Below are positions 46,244-56,120 of a DNA stretch of 64,000 bases, one piece after another. Below the pieces are notes generated by a model. The model was not told the origin of the DNA. It made no database searches and saw nothing but the letters and a program-made list of their open reading frames with translations. Made by a program: the position numbers and the translations under genes. Source of the DNA: Spirochaetales bacterium (GTDB lineage Bacteria; Spirochaetota; Spirochaetia; DSM-2461); contig JAFGYD010000215.1 of the NCBI GenBank assembly GCA_016936295.1, forward strand, positions 1 to 64,000. Reading direction: 5' to 3'. Every line of letters begins with the position of its first letter. Within the stretch, counting starts at the first letter, position 1.

Positions 46244-47470
46244 TTACTTTTTAACAAAAATAAGTGAAGAAATACAGTTGTTGTCAACTTTCTCAATAGA
46301 CCAGTGTCCCTCTTCTGTTTCTATGGTCGTACCAGACTTTGGAAAGTTTCCCATCTTTTCTGTTAAGTAACCATTTATAGTCTGTGTTCCAAGATCGTGG
46401 GGAATATCTAAACCTATAATATCTTCTATATCATAAAAGGAAGTGTCACCTGCAACCTTCCATGTTTTATTGTTAAGTTTTACAATCGAAGCCTCTTCAA
46501 AGGTTTCGTTTTCATCGTACATCTCTCCAAAAATTTCTTCGAGAATATCTTCACGGGTAACAATACCATCTAAACCGCCATACTCATCCAGAACTATTGC
46601 TATGTTTAGCTTTTCAACCTTAAATCTAATAAAAAGTTCATTTACTTTATTACTTCCAGGGACAAAAATAGGTTTATATGAAAAGTCCTTTAAGGGTTTG
46701 CAAATTTCATCCTCTTCTAATTTAACAATGTCTTTAAAGAGAAGAATCCCGGTAATATTTTCATCGCTATTTTCATAAACAGGAATTCGTGAAAAACCCT
46801 CTAGTAAAATACTGGGAAGTGCTTCTTTTACAGTTAAGGATGCGTCTAGTCTAAAAACATCTTTTCTGTGGGTCATTATTCCATGTATAGGTGTATCATT
46901 AATTCTAAAAACATCTTTTACCATTTGTGATTCGTAATGCTCAACAACACCCATTTTACTACCCGCCTCAACTAAATTTAGTAGACTTTCTTCGGTTAGC
47001 TCCATAGGTGAATTTTTTACAAATATCTTGGTTATTAGATTACTTATTAATGATATAATAAAAATTAAAGGTTTAAAAAGAATTGAGAAAAAAATAATAA
47101 AATTAACACTGTGGTAACAAATGGATTCATTTTTGCCCATTGCAATTTGCTTCGGTGTAACTTCTCCAAAAATCAGGATAAATAAAATAAGAATTCCACT
47201 CGAAATACCTAAGTAGACATTTCCAAAGTATTTAATTACAAGTGTTGTAGTTAGTGTTGTTGCACCAATATTAACAATATTGTTTCCAATTAATATTGTT
47301 GTAAGAAGGATTTGAGGTTTATTAATAAGTTTCTCAATTTTGTGACCACGTTTTTTATTTCTCTTAATTAAAGTATGAATAGAAGTAAGGGATAAAGATG
47401 TAAAAGCAGTCTCTGTGCCGGAAAAGAATCCTGAAAGGATTAATAAACAACTAAGGGCTACTATTTCCAT
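46244..47470 (-). CDS. Hemolysin/CorC family membrane protein (CNNM domain plus CBS pair)
   Basis: The 408-residue protein has an N-terminal DUF21/CNNM membrane domain with four hydrophobic segments in residues 1-150 (SGFFSGTETAFTS is its signature). A CBS pair follows at about 195-320 (IHGIMTHRKDVFRLDA and LDEYGGLDGIVTREDILE), then a C-terminal CorC/HlyC domain with DLGTQTINGYLTEKMG. Such proteins bind adenine nucleotides in the CBS pair and are linked to Mg2+/Co2+ efflux. The older name hemolysin is not supported functionally. Confidence 0.92.
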   Translation of the reverse strand: MEIVALSCLLILSGFFSGTETAFTSLSLTSIHTLIKRNKKRGHKIEKLINKPQILLTTILIGNNIVNIGATTLTTTLVIKYFGNVYLGISSGILILFILIFGEVTPKQIAMGKNESICYHSVNFIIFFSILFKPLIFIISLISNLITKIFVKNSPMELTEESLLNLVEAGSKMGVVEHYESQMVKDVFRINDTPIHGIMTHRKDVFRLDASLTVKEALPSILLEGFSRIPVYENSDENITGILLFKDIVKLEEDEICKPLKDFSYKPIFVPGSNKVNELFIRFKVEKLNIAIVLDEYGGLDGIVTREDILEEIFGEMYDENETFEEASIVKLNNKTWKVAGDTSFYDIEDIIGLDIPHDLGTQTINGYLTEKMGNFPKSGTTIETEEGHWSIEKVDNNCISSLIFVKK

Positions 47471-47590
47471 TTTTTTACCTTAGTTGAAAAATATAATACC
47501 CACGAAAAGGGGTCAGGGTCATCGTTTGTTTCTGTTTTGTTCATGGAAATATTATAGATGATCTTTTTTATAGATTCAATATTTATATAA

Positions 47591-48751
47591 CTATAATATT
47601 TTAGCTGTTACTACAGTAACATCATCTACAAAGGTATCATTTTCTTGTAATAGTTTAAAATGTTTGTAAATCTTTTCCGCTGGATTATCTTTTAAATCTA
47701 AAGTAAGAAGGATTCCCTCAATTCTTTTGCTATTTATTATTGTTCTACTTTTTTCAGACTCTATAAGACCATCGGTAAACATAATAATTAAATCATTTTG
47801 CTCTATTGGCTCTATAATATTTTTATATTCTGAATCGTGGATAAATCCAAGAACAATATTCTCATCTTTAATAGCAATTAAATTGTCCTTTCTTAAAATA
47901 TATAGAGGAAGATTCCCTGCACCCGAAATATCTATTATCTTTTTTTCCAAATCAATGTAGACAACAGAGAATGTAACAAGAATATCCCTTATATTTCCAA
48001 GGGAATTTAATAGTCCTTTGTTAATGAATTCTACAATTTCGGCAGTACTAATGTTTTTTTTATAAAATTCAGGTTTTAACATAGAACAAAGAACTTTTAA
48101 CATCGATGTTACAAAAGCTGGTTTTATACCATGTCCTGCAACATCTCCAATCATCAATATCTTTTTATTTTCATCAATATTGTAAACGTGATAAAAATCT
48201 CCACCGCATTTAATAGTTTCTATAGGGTTGTACTCTATGTTTACTTCAATGTTTCCATTAATAATATCGGTACTTGATAAAATTGCTTTCTGAAATTGGC
48301 TTGCAGTTAATAAATTTTGATCAACTTCATCTTTCAGTTCCCTGTTTTTCTTTTGTAGTAAATAAATTTCCAGTGCATTTTCAATATCTGTTCGAAGTCC
48401 ATTATGATCCCAGGGTTTTAGTAGTAATCTTGCAATTGAAGCTTTAATAGCGTCCTGGATATCGTCAATATCTGAATGTGCAGTTAGTAAAAATAATTTT
48501 ATTTCTGGGTACAGTTTATTAACTTGTTCAAGAAATTTACTCCCTTTAATTTCAGGCATTCTTAAGTCTGAAATTACAAGAAATACCGATTTATGGTTAT
48601 GGGAAAGAAAAAGTAATGCTTCCTTAGCCGATGGAAATGTTTCAATTTCTAGGTTCTTTTCCTCCACCCATGGCTCTAACTCCCTTTTAAGGGATTTTAA
48701 GATCATTGGTTCATCATCTACAATAACTAGTTTTATTTTTAAATTGTTCAT
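47591..48751 (-). CDS. Response regulator with SpoIIE/RsbU-type PP2C phosphatase
   Basis: The 386-residue protein has a receiver domain (residues 5-125: VDDEP, Asp in VISDLRMPEIKG, Lys in LLKPW), a coiled linker and a PPM-type serine phosphatase. Phosphatase motifs are KCGGDFYHVY, MIGDVAGHGIKPAFVTS and MFTDGLIES. Proteins of this form usually dephosphorylate an anti-sigma-factor antagonist or similar partner protein. It is divergent from the 7TM histidine kinase at 48823 (71-bp gap), so the two probably form a pair. No anti-sigma or antagonist gene is adjacent. Confidence 0.93.
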   Translation of the reverse strand: MNNLKIKLVIVDDEPMILKSLKRELEPWVEEKNLEIETFPSAKEALLFLSHNHKSVFLVISDLRMPEIKGSKFLEQVNKLYPEIKLFLLTAHSDIDDIQDAIKASIARLLLKPWDHNGLRTDIENALEIYLLQKKNRELKDEVDQNLLTASQFQKAILSSTDIINGNIEVNIEYNPIETIKCGGDFYHVYNIDENKKILMIGDVAGHGIKPAFVTSMLKVLCSMLKPEFYKKNISTAEIVEFINKGLLNSLGNIRDILVTFSVVYIDLEKKIIDISGAGNLPLYILRKDNLIAIKDENIVLGFIHDSEYKNIIEPIEQNDLIIMFTDGLIESEKSRTIINSKRIEGILLTLDLKDNPAEKIYKHFKLLQENDTFVDDVTVVTAKIL

Positions 48752-48822
48752 TAATTTCCTCTTATTTAATTAAATACTACTTATAACAATGACAAAGGGC
48801 AAGGGTTTAGGTATCATAAATA

Positions 48823-50646
48823 ATGGACTATTTATTTTATAAATTTCTAGCGCCTCTTACTAGCTGTTTTCTATTACTCTCTATTGGAATAACTTTTAAA
48901 TATAAAAAAAATGGTACAGCAATTTATTTAATGTTTTATCAAATATTTGCACTGCTTTTTTTAATATCAAACTACTTGGAATTTATTACATCAAATCCTT
49001 TACTTATTGTCTTTTTCTCCCAGATTCAACATTTTTTTCTTATTGCTATCTCTCTATCATGGTTTGCTTTTGCCAGAAATTACAGTGGGTATAAAGAGAT
49101 CGTTACCATTCCTATGAGGCTAGTGATTTATTTAATTGCACTATTTCTAATTATTATAATTTTTACTAATCAGCAGCACCATCTTTTTTGGGAAGATATA
49201 AATTTTTTGGAGAAAAAAGGAGTAATAAAACTTGACCCAACATACGGACCGTTGTTCTGGGTAATTTCCGGCTTTGATTATACTTTTTTCATAGCTGGTG
49301 TTGTTTTTATTATTGTTGCTTTCGTTAGCGGAGGCTCACTCTTTAAGCATCAGGCAAAATTTATTATTTCTGGATTTGTTTTTCCTCTAATTTTTAATTT
49401 TATCTATATTTTTAAATTAATACCTAACTTTAATAAGGATTATTCTGCTATAGCATTTGGTCTAACAGGGTTACTTTTATTTATAGGAATTTACCGGTTT
49501 AAGCTTTTGCATTTTTCCCCTGTTTCTAGAAATATAGTACTTAATGATCTTTTAGAGGGGGTAGTAACCTTAGATTCTTATATGGCTATTATAGATTATA
49601 ACGAAGTGGCATCTAGAATTTTTAATTTAAATGAAACTTTGCTGGGATGCAATGTTGAGAATACAGATCTTGGAAAATTTCTTGGAGATAAATTAGTTTC
49701 GTTCATTGGTGATAATTCTATAAGTTTTACTAAAGAGTATAATTTAGAAACTTTTGATGTAAGAATAAAAACTATTTTATCTGCTACTAAAAAAAATAGA
49801 GTATATTTATTAAGTTTTAATGATATTACTGAACAAATGAAACTTTACAGGGAGTTAGAAAAAGCAAATTACCAGTTAAAAGAGATTCAATTGCAGTTAG
49901 TTCAAAATGAAAAAATGGCTCTTTTAGGGGAAGTTTCTGCTGGAATTGCCCACGAAATAAATAACCCATTAAGTTTTGTAAAGAGTAATTTTAGGGTTTT
50001 GGATAGATATATTGGGAAAATAGAAGAGCTATGCTGTGATGAAGATAGTTTAAAAAGTAAAAAATTGCATGAATTTACTAATGAGTTACGGGAAATAACC
50101 CAGGATTCAAACGAAGGAATAAATAGAATAAGCGATGTAGTAACAAATTTTTTAGGATTTTCCATGGGAAAAAGTAGTAGTAAAAATACTCTTTATAATA
50201 TTAATACGGGAATTAAAAGTACTCTTCTCATTGCTAAAAATATATTGAATAATATTGAAGTTACAACAGAATTAGAAACTGTCCCATCCTTTTATACTAC
50301 AGGGAATGAAATAAATCAGGTTTTACTTAATTTATTTACAAATGCAGCACAGGCTATAGATTCAAAGGTTGATGGTGGAGTTATAAAAGTTAAAACTTTT
50401 TTTGTTAATAATAGAATTATCTGTGAAGTCTCTGATAATGGGTCTCCTATTAAGGATAAAATTAAAGAGGATATTTTTAAACCTTTCTATACTACTAAAA
50501 TAGAAACTCATGGAACAGGGTTGGGTCATAGTCTTTCTCGTAATATTCTTGAAAAATCGTATAATGGTAAACTCTATCTTAAGGATTGTGTAGAAAAGGT
50601 CTTTGTCATAGAGATACCGTATCAAAACGATACGGTATCGGAGTAG
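48823..50646 (+). CDS. Sensor histidine kinase with N-terminal 7TM region, PAS, HisKA and ATPase domains
   Basis: The 607-residue kinase has about seven transmembrane helices in residues 5-225, in the manner of the 7TM histidine-kinase sensor (NQQHHLFW in an outer loop). A PAS-like domain covers about 235-345, and the phosphoacceptor is H377 in SAGIAHEINNPLSF. The ATPase has NLFTNAAQAID and THGTGLGHSLS. The last codons overlap a strong double palindrome. Divergent orientation to the receiver-PP2C gene suggests that protein is its phosphorylation target. Confidence 0.92.
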   Translation: MDYLFYKFLAPLTSCFLLLSIGITFKYKKNGTAIYLMFYQIFALLFLISNYLEFITSNPLLIVFFSQIQHFFLIAISLSWFAFARNYSGYKEIVTIPMRLVIYLIALFLIIIIFTNQQHHLFWEDINFLEKKGVIKLDPTYGPLFWVISGFDYTFFIAGVVFIIVAFVSGGSLFKHQAKFIISGFVFPLIFNFIYIFKLIPNFNKDYSAIAFGLTGLLLFIGIYRFKLLHFSPVSRNIVLNDLLEGVVTLDSYMAIIDYNEVASRIFNLNETLLGCNVENTDLGKFLGDKLVSFIGDNSISFTKEYNLETFDVRIKTILSATKKNRVYLLSFNDITEQMKLYRELEKANYQLKEIQLQLVQNEKMALLGEVSAGIAHEINNPLSFVKSNFRVLDRYIGKIEELCCDEDSLKSKKLHEFTNELREITQDSNEGINRISDVVTNFLGFSMGKSSSKNTLYNINTGIKSTLLIAKNILNNIEVTTELETVPSFYTTGNEINQVLLNLFTNAAQAIDSKVDGGVIKVKTFFVNNRIICEVSDNGSPIKDKIKEDIFKPFYTTKIETHGTGLGHSLSRNILEKSYNGKLYLKDCVEKVFVIEIPYQNDTVSE

Positions 50647-50652
50647 TTTTAC
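50613..50652. terminator. Double palindrome in the kinase stop region, probable bidirectional terminator
   Basis: GATACCGTATC (50613-50623) and GATACGGTATC (50629-50639) are perfect reverse complements separated by 5 bases. Each is itself a palindrome around one central base. They encode the last kinase residues and are followed, past the TAG stop, by TTTT. The convergent gene ends at 50649. Confidence 0.5.
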
Positions 50653-51428
50653 ATACTTTTATGATAGTGATAAAATCTCTCTTCTATTTCACTAGGAGAT
50701 GGCATTGGATAATATTTATACTCATTCTCTGATGCAAAAGCAAAACCATGTCTTATTAATCTGGAAGGAAATTCATGAAATGAGGAATGAAGTCTAATTC
50801 CCTTGGAAATTTTATTTGGATTAGTCATAATTTCATCTATTGCATTATTTAATATTGCAGGATGAACTCCTGTAACAGGTGAAGGAATTAATGGGTGTTC
50901 TTTAAAATCCTTTTGAAACTCAATAGCGTCGAATTCAATCTGTGTATAAAAGCATTTTGGAGCACCCTTAGTTGGGTTTTTAGCTAAATTTTGCCCATAC
51001 TCTATAAAACTTTCTGTTGAAACAGCAAGTATTTTTAGTGGAGTTATACCTGCGAATATTTTAAAAGCCGAAGGGTTTTTATGTGCTTCATACGGTGCAG
51101 ATTCCAGTTCCATAACTGCACCTGTAGAGTTTGCTAAATATAATTTTTTTATTGCGGAAAATTCTATATGTTCCAAAACTCTGTAGGCAGATATAAACTT
51201 TGTTGCTTTAGGTCGCCCATCATCGTGTGGAACTAATTGATCTAATGCCCAATCAATTTTAAAGTATGGGTTTCTGTACTCTACATCAATTTCAGCAAAA
51301 ATAAGTCTCCCATTGTAGTGCTGACTGCTTCCAGTTAAGTAGTGCTTTCCTAATTGTTCGGGATGAAGACTCGATGCTATTAGAAAATTATTCGGATGAA
51401 GAATCATGTATAAATGTTTTTCACTCAT
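50649..51428 (-). CDS. Unrecognised soluble protein
   Basis: The 259-residue protein has no signal peptide or membrane segment. It begins [20 protein letters not shown] and is rich in His, Tyr and Pro, with segments such as [32 protein letters not shown] and [14 protein letters not shown] do not recognise a family. Its stop and start fit a normal coding gene, and it starts 3 bases after the membrane pyrophosphatase stop, so the two are likely co-transcribed. The regular composition argues against a chance frame. Confidence 0.75.
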   Translation of the reverse strand: MSEKHLYMILHPNNFLIASSLHPEQLGKHYLTGSSQHYNGRLIFAEIDVEYRNPYFKIDWALDQLVPHDDGRPKATKFISAYRVLEHIEFSAIKKLYLANSTGAVMELESAPYEAHKNPSAFKIFAGITPLKILAVSTESFIEYGQNLAKNPTKGAPKCFYTQIEFDAIEFQKDFKEHPLIPSPVTGVHPAILNNAIDEIMTNPNKISKGIRLHSSFHEFPSRLIRHGFAFASENEYKYYPMPSPSEIEERFYHYHKSM

Positions 51429-51431
51429 TTT

Positions 51432-53492
51432 TTACCCCCAAAATACATTTAACATAGGTGCAATTACTAATGAAATTACAGCCATAAGTTTAATTAAAAT
51501 ATTAAGTGATGGACCTGCAGTATCTTTAAATGGATCTCCCACAGTATCCCCTACAACTGAAGCTTTATACATCTCTTCTGTTTTTTGAACAGTTTTATCT
51601 GCCTCAATCATTTTTTTTGCGTTATCCCACGCACCCCCGGAATTCGACATAAAGGTAGCCATTAGTACACCAGAAGCAGTTACTCCTACAAGAAGTCCCG
51701 CTAACATATTTGGTCCACCAGTAAAACCAATTAAAACTGGGGTTAATATAGCAATAATTCCAGGAGGCATCATTTTGTTTAACGCGGATTTTGTACTAAT
51801 ATCTACACATTTTTTGTAATCAGGGATCTCTGTTCCCTCGATAATCCCTTTTTTCTCTTTAAATTGTCTTCTAACCTCTTCAATCATATCAAATGCAGCT
51901 TTTCCTACAGCATCAATAGCTAGAGCGGAAAATAGAAAGGGAATCATAGCCCCAATAAAGACTCCTGCAAGAACTTTTGTATCTATAAGGTTAATAACCT
52001 CTATTCCGCATATTTCCTGAAATGAAGCAAAAAGAATTATAGATGTTAATGCTGCAGAACCTATTGCAAATCCTTTTCCTATTGCGGCAGTTGTGTTTCC
52101 AACCGCATCAAGTTCATCGGTTCTCTCTCTAACTATTTTAGGAAATTCAGCCATTACTGCTAAACCACCAGCATTGTCGGCAATAGGTCCATAGGCATCG
52201 ACCGCAAGTTGTATGCTTAATGTTAAAAGCATTCCTAAAGCACTTATTCCTACACCATAGAATCCAGCTAATTTATGGGAAATTAAAATAGCCGCAGCAA
52301 TAATTAGAATAGGAGCTACAGTTGATAACATTCCTACTCCAAGTCCACTTATTATATTAGTTGCAGAACCTGTTTTACACGCTTTAACAATTTTTTTAAC
52401 AGGACCCGTTCCTGTACCAGTAAACATCTCGGTACTAATTCCTATGCATACTCCAGCTGCCAACCCGGTAATAGTTGCTACAAATATATCTAGGTAATTA
52501 GAACCACTATTAAAGGTTTCGTTTTTAAAAATTAAATATGAAACAGGAAGTATTATAATTGTTGTTAAAAAAGCAGCACCAAATGTTCCTGTGTTTAAAG
52601 CTTTTTGTGGAGATTTTCCATCTTTAACTTTCACAAAGTACATTCCAATAATTGATGCCACTGCACCAATTCCAACTATGATTAATGGAAAAAATGCCAA
52701 TTTTAATTGTATTGTATCCGATGCCACGGCACTAATTCCAAGGATCATAGCTCCAACAATTGAACCAACAAATGACTCAAATAAGTCTGCACCCATTCCC
52801 GCAACATCACCAACATTGTCACCAACATTATCCGCAATAGTCGCTGGATTTCTTGGATCATCTTCAGGTATACCAGCTTCTACTTTTCCAACCAAGTCTG
52901 CGCCTACATCTGCTGCTTTGGTATATATACCTCCACCAACACGGGCAAATAGAGCAACAGATGATGCTCCTAATGAGTATCCTGTTAAAATTGGAAAGAT
53001 TATATTTTTTAAAGTAGTATTCTCCATCCCTAACATTGTTGTTGTAATTACTAATATAATAAAAAGCCCAAGTAGTGCTAAACCTGTAACCGTTAATCCC
53101 ATTACAGAACCACCAGTAAATGCAACTTTTAAACCACTATTTAAACTTTTTTCAGCAGCTGTTGTTGTCCGTGAATTGCTGGCAGTTGCTACTTTCATTC
53201 CTATATAACCAGCAAATCCAGAACAAAATGCACCAAGCATAAAACTTATAAACTGAAGTTTGATATAACCTTTGTTTCCTATTCCAAGAAAAAGAGCTAC
53301 CACAAGAATAAAAGGGATTAGTATTTTATACTCCCGTTTTAAAAATGCCATAGCTCCATCAGAAATATGTCCTGCAATATCCTTTAATTTTCCCTCTTTT
53401 ATTGGCTGCTTATAGATCCATTTTGTCCTTAGTAAAGCAAAACCCAGGGTAATAATTGATGTTGCAAGGGCAATAAAAATAACCCAACTCAT
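51432..53492 (-). CDS. hppA: Membrane-bound cation-pumping pyrophosphatase
   Basis: The 686-residue protein has about 16 hydrophobic segments. The pyrophosphate-binding core is present ([20 protein letters not shown] and [20 protein letters not shown]), as are the later [12 protein letters not shown] and [15 protein letters not shown]. The site that separates subfamilies reads [10 protein letters not shown], with Ala where K+-independent enzymes have Lys, so it is of the K+-dependent type; that group includes both H+ and Na+ pumps. The start at 53492 follows AAAGGAG. A Met 23 codons upstream lacks such a site. It conserves energy from PPi as an ion gradient. Confidence 0.96.
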   Translation of the reverse strand: MSWVIFIALATSIITLGFALLRTKWIYKQPIKEGKLKDIAGHISDGAMAFLKREYKILIPFILVVALFLGIGNKGYIKLQFISFMLGAFCSGFAGYIGMKVATASNSRTTTAAEKSLNSGLKVAFTGGSVMGLTVTGLALLGLFIILVITTTMLGMENTTLKNIIFPILTGYSLGASSVALFARVGGGIYTKAADVGADLVGKVEAGIPEDDPRNPATIADNVGDNVGDVAGMGADLFESFVGSIVGAMILGISAVASDTIQLKLAFFPLIIVGIGAVASIIGMYFVKVKDGKSPQKALNTGTFGAAFLTTIIILPVSYLIFKNETFNSGSNYLDIFVATITGLAAGVCIGISTEMFTGTGTGPVKKIVKACKTGSATNIISGLGVGMLSTVAPILIIAAAILISHKLAGFYGVGISALGMLLTLSIQLAVDAYGPIADNAGGLAVMAEFPKIVRERTDELDAVGNTTAAIGKGFAIGSAALTSIILFASFQEICGIEVINLIDTKVLAGVFIGAMIPFLFSALAIDAVGKAAFDMIEEVRRQFKEKKGIIEGTEIPDYKKCVDISTKSALNKMMPPGIIAILTPVLIGFTGGPNMLAGLLVGVTASGVLMATFMSNSGGAWDNAKKMIEADKTVQKTEEMYKASVVGDTVGDPFKDTAGPSLNILIKLMAVISLVIAPMLNVFWG

Positions 53493-53554
53493 TTTTTTCT
53501 CCTTTATGTATTCATTATTAGTCGCACTAATACTATATATTAGGAATTCTAAAT

Positions 53555-53583
53555 TTGCCAAAATAAAAATATATTAGTATATT
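53555..53583 (+). promoter_or_regulatory. Predicted promoter of htpG
   Basis: TTGCCA (53555-53560), a 17-bp spacer and TATATT (53578-53583) lie upstream of htpG. No CIRCE-type inverted repeat (TTAGCACTC-N9-GAGTGCTAA) is present. Confidence 0.55.
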
Positions 53584-53618
53584 CTGTTTAAATATAAATT
53601 AGAGAGGATTTCAAAGCG

Positions 53619-55481
53619 ATGTCACATCAGCAGTTTAAAACAGAAGTTAACGATCTGTTACAACTTATTACACACTCACTTTATTCACATAGTGAGATTT
53701 TTTTAAGAGAGTTAGTGTCAAACTCTTCAGATGCTCTAGACAAATTAAAATACCTTACATTGACAGATGAAAATTTAAAGAATTTGGAATTTGATCCAAG
53801 AATAGATATCGAGTTAGACGAAGCTAACCATAAGGTATTTACTGTTAGAGATAATGGTATCGGTATGAATAAAGAGGATTTAGTAAGTTCTTTAGGAACT
53901 ATAGCTAGATCGGGAACTAAAAACTTTTTAAAAAATCTTTCTGAAGAAGCAAAAAAAGATTCTAATTTAATTGGACAATTTGGGGTTGGTTTCTATTCTG
54001 TATTCATGATAGCAGATAAAGCTGAAGTTATTTCAAAAAAAGCAGGAGAAGAGCAGGCTTGGAAGTGGACAAGTGATGGAAAAACAGGTTTTGATATAGA
54101 AGAAGCTGAAAGAGATACCCACGGAACAACTATTATTCTTCATTTAAATGATAATGGAAAAGAGTACGATAACAGATGGCAAGTAGAACAGATAACTAAA
54201 AAATACTCTAACCATATAGCTTTCCCTATTTACCTGCATTATGAAAAAACTGAGTATGGAAAAGAAGGGGAAGAACCAACAAAAACCCCTACTGTTGAAC
54301 AAATTAACTCTGCTTCTGCTCTTTGGAGAAAGTCTAAAAATGATTTAAAACCAGAAGATTACAATGAATTTTACAAAACAATTTCTAACGATTACCAGGA
54401 CCCTATGCACCATATTCATACCAGAGCAGAAGGTCAGTTAGAGTATAATACACTATTTTACTTTCCAAAAAATGCACCTATGGATATGTTTCAAGCAGAC
54501 TATAGACCGGGTGTTAAATTATATGTTAAAAGAGTTTTTATTACAGATGATGATAAAGAACTTCTACCAACATATTTAAGATGGGTTAGGGGAATTATCG
54601 ATTCCGAAGATTTACCATTAAATGTAAGCAGGGAACTTTTACAAAAAAATAAAATATTATCTAATATTAAAACAGCTTCTACAAAAAAAATATTAGCAGA
54701 AATTCAAAAATTACAATCAAATGAGAGTAAATATAAAGAGTTTATTAATGAGTATAATAGACCATTAAAAGAAGGTTTATATTCAGACTATGCTAATAAA
54801 GATGTTCTGTTAGAAATTGTTCGATTTAAATCAACTGCGGTTGAAGGTTGGACAAGTTTTAAAGAGTATAAAGAGAGAATGCCTGAAGGTCAAAAATCAA
54901 TCTACTACATTACAGGTGATAATGAAACTTTATTAAGAAAATCTCCACTTCTAGAAGCTTATAGAAGCAAGAATATAGAAGTATTAATTATGGATAACGA
55001 GATTGATGAAGTTGTTATTCCTATGATTGGAAAATATGAAGATATTGATCTTAAGGCTGTAAATAAATCTGGTTCTACCGATGAATTAAAAACAGATGAG
55101 GACAAGAAAACTGAAAAGGAATTAGAACCTCTACTTAAAAAAATTAAAGATGTATTAGGTGATAACGTTAAAGATGTTGTAGCTTCTTCAAGATTAACAG
55201 ATTCTCCATCCTGTGTTGTTGCAGATGAAAATGATCCAACAGCACAAATGGCGCAAATGATGAAAGCTATGGGTCAGCCAATTCCTGATGTTGTACCAGT
55301 TCTGGAGATTAATCCAAACCATGAGATCATTAAAAAGTTAACAGACAGTTCTGATAAAGAACTTTTAGAAGACATAAGCTTCTTACTACTTGATCAGGCG
55401 CTTTTAGTAGAGGGAACTCCGCTTAAAGATCCATCGGCATTTAGTATCCGTCTAAATAAAATTCTTAAAATGGCTCTATAG
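53619..55481 (+). CDS. htpG: Molecular chaperone HtpG (Hsp90)
   Basis: The 620-residue protein begins with the GHKL ATPase: LFLRELVSNSSDALDKLKYL type helix, DNGIGMNKEDL, GTIARSGTKNF and GQFGVGFYS. The middle domain contains PLNVSRELLQ with the catalytic-loop Arg, and a C-terminal dimerisation domain follows. Hsp90 remodels late-stage client proteins. A weak AGAGAGG precedes the start. It is divergent from hppA and appears to be a single-gene unit. Confidence 0.97.
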   Translation: MSHQQFKTEVNDLLQLITHSLYSHSEIFLRELVSNSSDALDKLKYLTLTDENLKNLEFDPRIDIELDEANHKVFTVRDNGIGMNKEDLVSSLGTIARSGTKNFLKNLSEEAKKDSNLIGQFGVGFYSVFMIADKAEVISKKAGEEQAWKWTSDGKTGFDIEEAERDTHGTTIILHLNDNGKEYDNRWQVEQITKKYSNHIAFPIYLHYEKTEYGKEGEEPTKTPTVEQINSASALWRKSKNDLKPEDYNEFYKTISNDYQDPMHHIHTRAEGQLEYNTLFYFPKNAPMDMFQADYRPGVKLYVKRVFITDDDKELLPTYLRWVRGIIDSEDLPLNVSRELLQKNKILSNIKTASTKKILAEIQKLQSNESKYKEFINEYNRPLKEGLYSDYANKDVLLEIVRFKSTAVEGWTSFKEYKERMPEGQKSIYYITGDNETLLRKSPLLEAYRSKNIEVLIMDNEIDEVVIPMIGKYEDIDLKAVNKSGSTDELKTDEDKKTEKELEPLLKKIKDVLGDNVKDVVASSRLTDSPSCVVADENDPTAQMAQMMKAMGQPIPDVVPVLEINPNHEIIKKLTDSSDKELLEDISFLLLDQALLVEGTPLKDPSAFSIRLNKILKMAL

Positions 55482-55489
55482 TTCATTAC

Positions 55490-55512
55490 CCCCCTTATTA
55501 TTGATAGGGGGG
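55490..55512 (+). terminator. GC hairpin after htpG (weak terminator)
   Basis: CCCCC (55490-55494) and GGGGG (55507-55511) pair around a 12-nt A+T loop. Only a short run of T is seen afterwards, so termination efficiency is uncertain. Confidence 0.55.
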
Positions 55513-55577
55513 CTCTATTACATTTATTTAAAAATTATGTTACTGTTTTATCGTTTTAAAACAAAACGGAGGGTTCT

Positions 55578-56120
55578 ATGAACTTAGCAAATAAATTAAC
55601 CTTAAGCAGAATATTTATGATTCCAATTTTCATATATTTTTTGCAATTAAATACAGACAATGGAATCCTTATTTCGGGTGTTGTATTTATTCTCGCATCA
55701 ATTACAGATTTTTTTGATGGTTACATTGCCAGATCTAGAAATATGGTAACAAAATTTGGGAAATTTATGGATCCTTTAGCTGATAAATTGTTAGTAATTT
55801 CTGCATTTATATATTTTGTAGCCCTGGGAATGGTTCCTGCTTGGGCCGTTATTCTTATTATTTCTAGAGAATTAATTGTATCAATTTTTAGAGCTATTGC
55901 AGCTGCAGATGGTGTTGTTATCGCCGCAGGATCACTTGGTAAATTTAAGACTGTAAGTCAAATGATTACAATAATTTCATACTGCCTACTTCCTCTTTAT
56001 AGAGACTATGTGCTTTTCCCTCTTCCTTTAATTTTATTCTATATTTGTACTTTTTTCACTATACTTTCGGGAATTGACTATATAGTAAGAAATAAAAATG
56101 TATTAAAAGATGTAAATTAG
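55578..56120 (+). CDS. pgsA: CDP-diacylglycerol-glycerol-3-phosphate 3-phosphatidyltransferase
   Basis: The 180-residue membrane enzyme has the CDP-alcohol phosphatidyltransferase signature D-x2-DG-x2-AR-x8-G-x3-D-x3-D, seen as DFFDGYIAR and then GKFMDPLAD. It begins NLANKLTLSRIFMIP, typical of PgsA, and has about five transmembrane segments. It makes phosphatidylglycerol phosphate. CGGAGG precedes the start. Its last 4 bases overlap the convergent cheB. Confidence 0.93.
   Translation: MNLANKLTLSRIFMIPIFIYFLQLNTDNGILISGVVFILASITDFFDGYIARSRNMVTKFGKFMDPLADKLLVISAFIYFVALGMVPAWAVILIISRELIVSIFRAIAAADGVVIAAGSLGKFKTVSQMITIISYCLLPLYRDYVLFPLPLILFYICTFFTILSGIDYIVRNKNVLKDVN

Noticed and set aside
53493-53618. 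CIRCE or other heat-shock operator before htpG
   Set aside because: No TTAGCACTC/GAGTGCTAA pair is present; only TAGCACT-like letters without an inverted partner.
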